A stretch of DNA of 36,240 bases from Acanthaster planci (Eukaryota > Echinodermata > Asteroidea > Valvatida > Acanthasteridae). Location of the stretch: positions 216,528-252,767 of the forward strand of contig NW_019091526.1 of NCBI RefSeq assembly GCF_001949145.1, written 5' to 3'. The notes under the pieces are model-generated. The model ran no database searches. It had not been told where the DNA came from and was given only the letters and a program-made list of their open reading frames with translations. Of the stretch, positions 28,421-36,240 are shown one piece after another (within the stretch, counting starts at the first letter, position 1; each line of letters begins with the position of its first letter). A program made the translations under genes and the position numbers.

Positions 28421-28975
28421 ATGTATGAGAAATGGCCAGAGACAGATTTGGCCTTCAAGACATCGTTCTGCAACAGAGACAACACCTTGCTGACGAGTTA
28501 ACATGTAGGCTTAATCATACGTCAGTGCAACCTCAAAAATCAAAGTTTCCAGGAAGATGCGACTGTTTCCTCTCCATCCTTCAATCAGTTCAATGATGAG
28601 GTTGCTGATCATGCCTTCCCGAACAATGTACCTCTAGAAACATTTCATCCTCTTGGCCAAAGTACACCACCACGTAAAACCTCTACTATCCTTTCTCTCA
28701 TTAACTCTAGAGGTTGGAGTCCTGTAAGTTTCCATGGTAACTCTCCATCCTTCAACCGTTCCAATGATGAAGCCAGTGAAGTTGTCTTCTCCGGCACTGT
28801 CCGCAAAGAAACATGTTCTCTTCCCAGCATTGGTACTCATCATAATGCAATGTTCTTCTCAGTCTTCAGAGTATCTTCAGACAGTGCAGACGATCAGAGC
28901 CTTCACTACATTTGCCAAAGGCCAAATGATGGGAGACCCTATGTATACAGTGCGATAAATGCCATCTCTTGAAAT
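28421..28975 (+). pseudogene. decayed copy of the 18585-19310 ORF
   Basis: The sequence follows the reverse complement of 18606-19110 closely, including SPSFN, the long LINSRGWSPV block and GRPYVYSAINAI. One extra A in 28535-28539 shifts the frame. Other indels near 28435-28450 destroy the conserved WRKNR region. Similarity fades upstream of 28421 and stops at about 28970. Confidence 0.8.
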
Positions 28976-31900
28976 TCTTGGACGAGGACGATAATGGCTT
29001 TTACGACGGCTGCTACTTTCCTATACTACAACAGTCATCAAACAGGTCGGTGAATCATCTCCGCCCGCCATTTTGGAAAAGGTTTCGTTTTTTCTTCGTC
29101 GGAACCGGACAGAAAAGCTCACAGTTCTCTCAGCCAAACAAGTTTTTCATTACCTTCTACAACAAAGTTGTACAGTCCTCGTATACTGAGCCATGTTAGG
29201 TTCAGTAATGATGAGGACTAACTAAACACAATAAAGTGGTCAAATCGTTCATTTTGGCTTCGTTTGGCGCAACTTACGCCTGCTAAAATGATTGCGTAAG
29301 TTATGCCATAATTTGTTGCATAAATTATGTCACAGACTTAAATTAGTTGCGCAACTCCCGCAATGAAATGTGGAGCTATGACAAAATTTTGTGAAATCGG
29401 CTGCATTGGTGAAGGCAAAAAGTGAGGTAAATTGACTACGCATAAAGCATTATCATATTCTATCACGTCATTTTAAGTAAGTCCACTGTGGCTTTTGCAG
29501 AAATAATTTCATGTGGAGAACTAAAATTTATGAGGCGCTGGTAGAAATGTCAATACGTATTAACCAGAGGAACCAACGACGGTACGTCGAGTGTCGCACT
29601 GGTCGTGACGATTGTGCCGTCAGCCAATGTTTGCATTGGTATGGCATGCAGTCTTGCACCCCTTTAGGAATTATTTCTGTCACCACCAGCGGGTTCTAAA
29701 AGCGCTACTCTTGGAAATACTGTATTCCTTTAAAAAATTGTTCCATCGGATCGGAGAAAGCGAACAACAAAATCAGTGGGCATGTCATAGCGTCCATGAC
29801 TGATCTGTTTGTTGTTAGGGAAAGGACCCATAGCTGTTTACATTATTTTCACTGTTTTCTTTTTTCATTCAGATTAATGTAACTGGTCTAAACTACATTT
29901 AAGTGTTTTAGGATGGGGACGAAATAAGTGTATTGAAATCAATTTTCCCTGTAGAAGTGCTGACTTCCATTCCTCGGTTTATAACACCTGTTGTGTTAAC
30001 CATGATGATGAACCGGGGATCGATCAAAACTTCAAGTGTTCAACCATTAAAAATCTTTTTAGAATTAAGCGTTTGATAATGCGATCGAGGAAATCCCACC
30101 TAACCGGTCCCTGGTCGAGCTTTGCTTTATGTTCACCCGTTGAAGCGAAGCTTGTCAGAAAGGAATTTAAGATGCTGCCTGTAGATTGCTCTTCATGTTT
30201 CGTTGCATTATGTAATGCAGTTCATGTTGTCCATTGAGCAGCGAAAACTATGACTTTGATGTATTGGATGGAAGTATAACTGGTTTTAATAGTCTGTGCC
30301 AAATTGTTGGGAAAATTGGCGAATCATTGTAGAGTTTTTATTTCTCTGGTTGGAAAATATTTCATTTCTTCTTCTTTTTAAAATCTTTATTGATAAATGC
30401 CCCCGGATGTATAATTATGGATTTTTTGAATGCATGAAATGTCACATTTGACGCCCTAAAACATTGATGGATTCATTACACGTATAGAGCTGGAGAATTA
30501 TGTTCTGATTCATTTCCAATCAATCGTAAATTCTTCTTGCTTTATCCCAGGCCAGTGAGCTCTTAGTTTTATCTCAGATATTTCGTCAGTAAGTTATGTG
30601 CAAACACTCTTGTGGTGAAATTTGGTCAAAATTAATGTTTTGTGACGTTTGACAAAAGCTAGATCTTAAAAATAGTACTATCGACATAATAGACTAGCTA
30701 TGGCAAATGATTGCAGAGACACTACTGTCGTTTGATATTAACCGGAGTACCTAATATTTTGAATACTTTGTGATTGACCGGATAGCCAAACTACTGATTG
30801 AATTGGAGGAATTGTGAATGTATTTTTGAAGTTTAGCTCATAATAATAAGCCGTACCCATGTGTAGCCGATGAAACATACCTGTATAAAGGAGTTATGAT
30901 TTTCCCTTATAATAGCCGGCGGAATTTCAATGGTGTCTTGTTCCTCTGTTTATTTCGTGGCAACAAACTGAAGTTTAAATCATAGGCTCAGTGAAATATA
31001 CACTGGTATTTTAACTGAGGAGGGGTTCCAGATGGATGTCAAATAATTATTGAGTACTTTACCATGAAGGTAAGAAATTATTTGTTCTTGTATTTAGATA
31101 ACTGTTTCAGAATGGTGTATCACGGATATTCTTGTGTCAATCAAAAGTCACAACTTAGGGATATCACTTTGACGCCCCAAGTTTTCTCAAATTCGTTATT
31201 AGTGATGGGAAATCATTGATATCTGTTCGAATTTATTTCCGATCATTTTTCTGGATTTATCGTAGGCATATATTTACAAACATTTTTGTGGTGAAATAAT
31301 TTTATGAAATACGTGATTGTTGGCAACGAGCTACATAATAGAACGTGGAAGTTGGCACCTGATGGTACGCTTCCGAGGCCTTAGATAGGAAAAATAACGT
31401 GCAAAGATTTTATAATTGGTAATATTTGTTTCGTTCAATTACTTCTTAAGACATCCAACTTGGAAAAGGGGCTTTGGATATTTGCTAGTAAATCAATTTA
31501 TAGAAATTGAAAAATTACCCGATCTGAAAGAAAAATATCCTGCCAAAAATTAACCTATCACTTCTGAAAATTTGAAATATTTAAAGAGGAGTGTAATGCG
31601 GCAGTCTCGTACGCAGATGAACATTTGCCGTGTGTAATTTTATGGTAGTCTGTCGGTAAAAGCCGAAATAAAATCAGATCAAAAATTTCACAAATATTTT
31701 ACTCCACCTCTGGTTCGAATCCTCTCGTTGTACAACTCTTTTTAAAATTTATATTATAACAAGTGAGAAAGGAACATTCTCACCATAAGTTTGGTTTGTG
31801 AGGTCTTCGCTGGTCGCCAATCGCCTGAACAGGGCGCTGGGAAGGGCTGATGGCCCTGCCCTGCACATATTTTAGTGAAAAAATTTGTCACAGCTAACGA

Positions 31901-32607
31901 CGCACAGAGCATTGTGGGTAAATTTCTGCCAGGCGCGAAGCTTGCTCGATCGATCAATGCGATACACAAGCGGCAGTTATCAACTCGATATTGTTCTTTT
32001 TCATTCTCATTGCTGAAACTATTCTGACTTCACTTTATTCCTTTATTCAAAATTGATCAAGATAACCAATGATTTGAAATATATTGCCAAAAGACACGTG
32101 ATCAGTGATACAATCTTAGTGAGAAGATAAATTGTCACACTGTGATTGTACGAACGCTATATGTTTATTATTGCCAAGATTTTGCCCGTGTCAAAGCATT
32201 GCCACTGGCGAACCAAAAAATTAAATAACGCTTGCTTACAGGAAGTGCCAACCTCGCGTTCACAGGTTGTGTACAATGTAGTCATTTACAGTGCAAAGCC
32301 ATCAGCTCTTTTCAGCGCCATGTTCGTGTGCTGGGCGACGAGCGAATGTGAGGTCGAGAGCCATGCATCAAATATAAGACAGGCAACCAAAACCGTTTGG
32401 GAAAAAATTCGCCCCCCCCCCTCTGGCGGCGACCAGGTGTTGGTCAAGACGTTGTTGTGTTATTGATACACGAGAGGGCGCTCACAAGACGAATAGCTAG
32501 AATGCAAGAATCGTAAGTTCTGGCCACACCAGCAGCAGCGTCTTGGGAAGTTGGTCAAATCTCCCCTGGAAAGGGGGGGGGGGGCTCACTGTGCATGCGT
32601 TACTTAC
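28976..32607. other. long non-coding stretch
   Basis: No exon is recognised over 3.6 kb. It holds a diverged direct repeat (30450-30720 with 31160-31380), a lone box-B-like GGTTCGAATCC (31712-31722), a YY1-type CGCCATTTTGG (about 29069) and homopolymer runs of C (about 32411) and G (about 32571). Confidence 0.5.
30450..31380 (+). repeat. diverged direct repeat, spaced about 700 bp
   Basis: TTTGACGCCC, ATTTCC-GATCA or AATCA, and CAAACAYTYTTGTGGTGAAAT occur in the same order at 30450-30640 and 31160-31300, with low overall identity. Confidence 0.45.
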
Positions 32608-32963
32608 TAATGCAGGTGCTTTCCTAGTCTGGATACAGACCCGATGATTGTGACAACTCCACGAATCAAGGGTCCGGAATCATCCATTGTCCACGTGTCC
32701 AAAACTGGAGGAATTCCTCCAGTTTTCCAGAAATAGCCGAAATATTCCGAAGTCGTGTCGTCCATATTCGGCATGTTCGGATGGTACCGTTGATCTTCGG
32801 TTATTCCCGACCAGGTGGCTATCTGTTGAACGTAAATTTCCGTATCCTTATGGCAGCTGTTGATCCTAAAATATTTGACTGTATTCATTGAAATCGAAGG
32901 TTGTCTTGGCGCCTGGCTGAAATGCCAGGCGAAACGATGGATGGCAGCGCGTTCAGTGCCCAT
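32608..32963 (-). CDS. candidate first coding exon of an unidentified gene
   Basis: From an ATG with good context (CGTAATGG, 32963-32961) the minus strand stays open for 118 codons and ends at a strong donor, TA|GTAAGT, two bases before an in-frame stop. The protein starts MGTERAAIHRFAWHFSQ and includes INSCHKDTEIYVQQIATW, EDQRYHPNMPNMDDTTSEY, FGYFWKTGGIPPVLDTW and GPLIRGVVTIIGSVSRLGK. Residue use looks like a soluble globular domain rather than random DNA. A CpG-rich promoter-like block lies 300-550 bp upstream. An alternative is an internal exon starting after one of the acceptor-like sites near 32865-32880. I do not recognise the family and see no second exon. Confidence 0.4.
32701..32726. 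repeat. perfect 26-bp palindrome
   Basis: AAAACTGGAGGAA followed immediately by its exact reverse complement TTCCTCCAGTTTT, with an EcoRI-type GAATTC centre. It falls inside the candidate exon and encodes KTGGIPPV. Confidence 0.95.
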
Positions 32964-33066
32964 TACGCGCAACGCACTTACATTGCCTGTGGTTGTTTTT
33001 ATAACACCTCACCCACAGATTCTGTATCTTGATTGGCCTAAAGTGTGTCATGTGACGCTTGCTGGT

Positions 33067-33111
33067 ACTTTCTGGTTCAAAGTGACGTCATACTTCGATA
33101 CTCTATACCAC
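33067..33111 (+). repeat. dispersed repeat, copy 2
   Basis: TTTCTGGTTCAAAGTGACGT and on to CTTCGATACTCTATACC, similar to 11349-11393. Confidence 0.35.
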
Positions 33112-33269
33112 CGCTTCAAAAAGAACTGAATCTGCTTGCCCTGAAGAGGGTACTCAGTTCCCGGCTCGGCAATCACATATTTCAGAGCACCGATTTGATA
33201 TTATATTCTTGTCGTTATTCTGATCACGGTGCTACGCAGCCGTTCCATATTTCAAAAAGACTATCCGGT

Positions 33270-33510
33270 TCGTAAGTGTGACGTCACGTCAGTTTAAACC
33301 ACGCCCACTGCACACGTGCACTGTAACTGCATAGAGGGGTTCCATGCACGGCGCCGTTTACGTGGAACCATGGAACCGGAAGTTAACGCGCGCCTCCAGC
33401 GAGTGTCCAATGAGAGCCTGCAAATCGTGGCGCGTTTGCCTTTGTGACGAAGTCACTTACGAACCGAACACCCGTAGCAACCAAAGAACTAGATCCCTAG
33501 CAACGAAAGT
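33270..33510. promoter_or_regulatory. CpG-rich promoter-like block
   Basis: In AT-rich surroundings this block has a full CRE TGACGTCA (33279-33286), CCACGCCC (about 33299), an E-box CACGTG (33313-33318), an ETS site ACCGGAAGT (33375-33383), CCAAT (33407-33411) and two RFX-type half sites, GTAGCAAC (33474-33481) and CTAGCAAC (33497-33504). It would serve the minus-strand exon at 32608-32963. RFX half sites hint at, but do not show, a ciliary gene. Confidence 0.5.
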
Positions 33511-34325
33511 ATAGGCTTTTATTTCGGCTCATGATATTGGTTAATGAATGTATTCAAACGTTGCTGTTCCGCTTGGAATTCTTGAATTAAATTTGATGAA
33601 TGTAAAATGAATTTCAGTTTGGTGTTTCATTATAGATTTTTAGCTTAAATTTCGCAGAATCTGTGGGGAGGTACTAGTGTTATAAAAACAAATATTGACT
33701 GCTTTATCTCGCGGTACAGTAAAACTAGCCTCCCTCGGTGATCCATGGAGCATTCTATTTTCCCTCGGCTTTGCCTCGGGGAAATAGAATATTCAATGGA
33801 TCATGTCACCTCGGGAGCGGGAGGCTAGTTTTACTATACTACTGGAAGCAGTCAATATTTGTATATTATGTGCTACCAAAAAACGTTCACTTTTTAAATT
33901 AAAAACAATTTTAAATAAACTTTTTAAATCAGTTCTGCCATTCTTTTTTCTTAAATGATGCGACCGCATTGTTTGAATCCCTATGGGCCAAATGAAGTAA
34001 GAAGAGGATTTTTTGCAAAAAAAATGGCTTCATAGAATTTTTGGTTGGAATTCTTCAACTGTGCGTACATTTTCTATACCGAGGGGTGAATTTGCCCATA
34101 GTTTTGATTTTAGTCGGGTGCAACGCAGATCACGAAAACCCCCCGTAGTTTTGAATAGGATCTGGCAGTCTATGCGTTAATTATAATTATTATTTTTATG
34201 TTCGTGTTCCAGCTATTCGTTTTGTGAGCGCCCTCTCGCATATCAACAACATAACGTCTTGACCAAGACTAACGGCGTCCCGAAGTGCACGTTTTATTTG
34301 TAGCCATAATCGATTCGGACATCAA
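33511..34325. other. non-coding stretch with foldback element
   Basis: No exon seen. It contains the foldback at 33688-33862 and the right arm of the 1.7-kb inverted pair (34208-34265). Confidence 0.5.
33688..33862. repeat. two-part foldback element
   Basis: The outer arms ACAAATATTGACTGC (33688-33702) and GCAGTCAATATTTGT (33848-33862) match perfectly. Inner arms with AGTAAAACTAGCCTCCC near 33719 and GGGAGGCTAGTTTTACT near 33819 also match perfectly, and the centre carries GGGAAATAGAAT pairing. A non-autonomous DNA transposon is likely. Confidence 0.85.
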
Positions 34326-34760
34326 GGGTACAGTCCACTAATTCAAGCCCCATTGAAAAAACTGTAAAATCAGCACCGTTCAGGCCAAATAACATGCATA
34401 CCAACATTCCTGGGGTCTGGCCCCTAATCTTTTAATTTGTTTTCCAATTTTTATGAGTTAACCAATAACATTTTTAATTATTCCCACAAAACAATAAAAG
34501 TCCCCCCGAAAAGTGATTTTCCCGACGTTTTATTGCAGCCATTTTTCAACCCTCAACTTTCTGGGCACGTAGGATCATTGTTCAACCGTTTTTGGGTTTT
34601 TTTGCCATTCTGCTCTCATATGAAACTCAAGCACCCAGTGAGTTGATCCTGGCAACGATTTACACAATCTCACCATGATGGGGACCAAACAATCCCTTTT
34701 TCCAGAAGATACTGGGCACTTTTAATGCTAATGAGCTGGCCAGAAATTCTCACTTGCTAT
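34326..34760 (+). repeat. tandem element, unit A
   Basis: Starts GGGTACAGTCCACTAATTCA and follows the order of unit B over about 435 bp: CCATTGAAAAAACTG, TTTCCAATTTTTATGAGTTA, TTTTTAATTATTCCC, CATTTTTCAA and a late TACTGGGCACTTTTA block. It is more diverged than unit B. Confidence 0.75.
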
Positions 34761-35241
34761 GGGTGCACTGAACCAATTCAAGCTCCATTGAAAGTAGTGT
34801 AAAGTCAACCAAGTTTGGAGCCCCATGGTAGGCAACTGAAGACCCTGAGGCCTCTCAAACAAAAAACAATGTGTTGTTTGGTCCTTCAGATTTCATTTGA
34901 TTTTCAATTTTTAGTAGGTTAACCGATGAATTTTTTAATTATCCGCCCAAAACAAACTCACCCCCAAAAAGTGAATGTTGCCGAGCCCTCCCAACGGCCA
35001 TTTTTCAAATGACATCCCTCACCTTCATAGGGCTTTTCTGACTAATTTTCAATCCCATTTTTGTCTGCTTTGCCCCCAGATGGGTGCCCCTGAATCTACA
35101 GAGATGATCTTGGGCCATACTGACACAATCCCACCATTTCTCGGCCCAAACAGACCCCTCTTTTCGAAACAATCTCCGGGGGGTACTTTTAGTGCGCCTC
35201 GTCCTGGCGGAGAATTTTCCTTGAATTGGGACACTGCACCC
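34761..35241 (+). repeat. tandem element, unit B, with terminal inverted repeats
   Basis: Starts GGGTGCACTGAACCAATTCA (34761) and ends TTGAATTGGGACACTGCACC (to 35241). The 22-bp ends are inverted repeats with 3 mismatches. It directly abuts unit A. The open frames in it are not conserved in unit A, so it looks like a non-autonomous element. Confidence 0.8.
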
Positions 35242-36240
35242 CTATAAGTTTCACTATGTTGTGAAATATTCAAGTTTATAACTATTTCATGGTTTAGCCC
35301 TTCATCTTGACGCTTGGGTAGTAAGCCCGCGCCCGTAAGTTATGGCTGCGACTATAGGATGCCAGCGTCAGACAGCCACTTTCTAGCGGCTGCAACAACT
35401 TCCCGCAGAGTGCGTGTGTATGTCACGGCAATCCTGCTTGCCTCAGCCACATGATTTGGACAGTCTGGAGCCGTAGAAGAGCGACAGAAAATAGTCGCGT
35501 ATGAAGAAAACCATTTAAGTTGTGCAATATCTTTCCGCTGAAACACAATCTTTGATTCATTATGAAGTACAAAGGGACAAGTTTGACCCTGTAGTTTCTG
35601 TCTTTGTTTGAAGGTACAAATCTACAACTTCTTGGTTGGTGAAAGGATTGTTTTCTGTAAATAAACCAACTTTCCAGTTTGCAAATAAACACAGTGCGGC
35701 GGAAGTTTATTATTGTCATTTATTCAAGGCGTACTTCGGTCTCTCTCCTCGTGTCAGCCATTTTCTCAAAATGAGGTAAAAATTTGGAGATTATGCACCC
35801 CAATTTTAACCATTTCCATTGCTCGAAATATATCAAAAAGATCATTATTCAAAAAATGTGATTTGCAGATCATGTTTAATATTACTCACTTTATGTTCTG
35901 TCAATAGTTGGTTAGAAAACAGTCATATAACGTTCCAGATCAGGCTGATTGTTTTTCGCATTTGGTCCAGTTGGTTGTCGCATAGGCCGCAAGGCTCTAC
36001 CAACTCCCAGAATTGTGAGGCACACGGCCATTTTCATTGCTTTGAAACGCTGTAGGATTCTGTTTGTACCTATTTATTATGCCTAGAACTGCACTTTATG
36101 AAATCTTCCCACCGAGAAAGCCGTCCACACCGTCATGACCGTTTACGAGCTGCTTTTAGCAAAATTCAGACTTGCAAGTTGAAGTTGGTCATTGTGTCGG
36201 CTAGCCCCATTAGTGTGGCACGGACTCTCACTCCCGATCC
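35242..36240. other. mostly non-coding right end
   Basis: Apart from the weak exon candidate at 35352-35464, no gene is recognised. The last 200 bases contain no motif I can name. Confidence 0.4.
35352..35464 (-). CDS. weak candidate terminal exon
   Basis: After a pyrimidine-rich acceptor (CTGTCGCTCTTCTACGGCTCCAG on the minus strand, shown here only by its end GGCTCCAG) the frame reads CPNHVAEASRIAVTYTRTLR and then EVVAAARKWLSDAGIL before TAG. The residues suggest an amphipathic helix. No family is recognised and no upstream exon is seen within the window. Confidence 0.22.

Larger units (their letters stand above)
32441..34265. repeat. inverted pair, 60-bp arms, 1.7 kb apart
   Basis: 32441-32504 and 34208-34265 are reverse complements with several mismatches. 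Shared blocks are GGTCAAGACGTT, CGAGAGGGCGCTCACAA and ACGAATAGCT. The arms enclose the candidate exon and its promoter-like region. Confidence 0.7.

Noticed and set aside
18606-28970. A single giant palindrome
   Set aside because: The outer inverted pair centres near 23788 and the inner LINE pair near 23266, and the DNA between the arms (19311-22016 against 24516-28420) is not complementary, so these are independent events.
31712-31722. GGTTCGAATCC as the box B of a tRNA or SINE
   Set aside because: No box A or cloverleaf can be drawn in the preceding 100 bases.
1-36240. CRISPR array, operon or other prokaryotic system
   Set aside because: Spliced genes, poly(A) signals and animal retroelements show a eukaryotic nuclear genome, and no regularly spaced repeats are present.

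Overview
The window is animal (metazoan) nuclear DNA. It is AT-rich, with spliced genes whose introns run from about 0.5 to 1.8 kb, many decayed transposable elements, and one assembly gap (N run 13496-13998). Gene content and the mix of relics (DIRS/Ngaro-type tyrosine-recombinase element, Jockey/CR1-type LINE, many foldback MITEs) suggest a marine invertebrate such as an echinoderm, hemichordate, amphioxus or lophotrochozoan. I cannot name the species from sequence alone.

Layout, left to right. (1) 2395-4389, plus strand: the last two coding exons of CHRAC1, a histone-fold subunit of chromatin-remodelling complexes, joined by a GC-AG intron that carries a broken DIRS/Ngaro-like retroelement and a foldback element. 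A good poly(A) site lies at 5618-5662. (2) 6589-11727, minus strand, tail-to-tail with CHRAC1: a complete six-exon gene for a pyrroline-5-carboxylate reductase-like protein (283 aa, proline synthesis), with a Tc1/mariner-like MITE in one intron. (3) 12079-15500: repeats around the assembly gap, including two copies of one palindromic MITE, a long inverted pair, and a copy of an element that recurs at 34-35 kb. (4) 17512-18009, plus: a small secreted C-type lectin-domain protein of the EPN (mannose-type) class. (5) 18585-28975: accessory, transposon-derived DNA. A 241-aa ORF with a Trp-rich HTH-like start (minus) has a decayed copy on the other strand at 28421-28970. Between them lie a LINE cut in two, an orphan GPCR exon (TM6-TM7), and a decayed transposase-like gene whose C-terminal part looks like a papain-fold cysteine protease. 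(6) 28976-36240: mostly non-coding. It holds a candidate first exon of an unidentified minus-strand gene (32608-32963) downstream of a CpG-rich promoter-like block, several foldback elements, a tandem pair of about 450-bp elements, and a weak candidate terminal exon at 35352-35464.

The two housekeeping genes are independent of each other. The most informative structural signal is in the LINE relic: its 5' half (plus) ends, and its 3' half (minus) begins, with the same ~80 bp (22017-22096 and 24437-24515, inverted). This is the footprint expected of a 2.3-kb inversion made through staggered breaks, which would have carried the GPCR exon with it. All family assignments come from reading translated motifs; no database search was possible.
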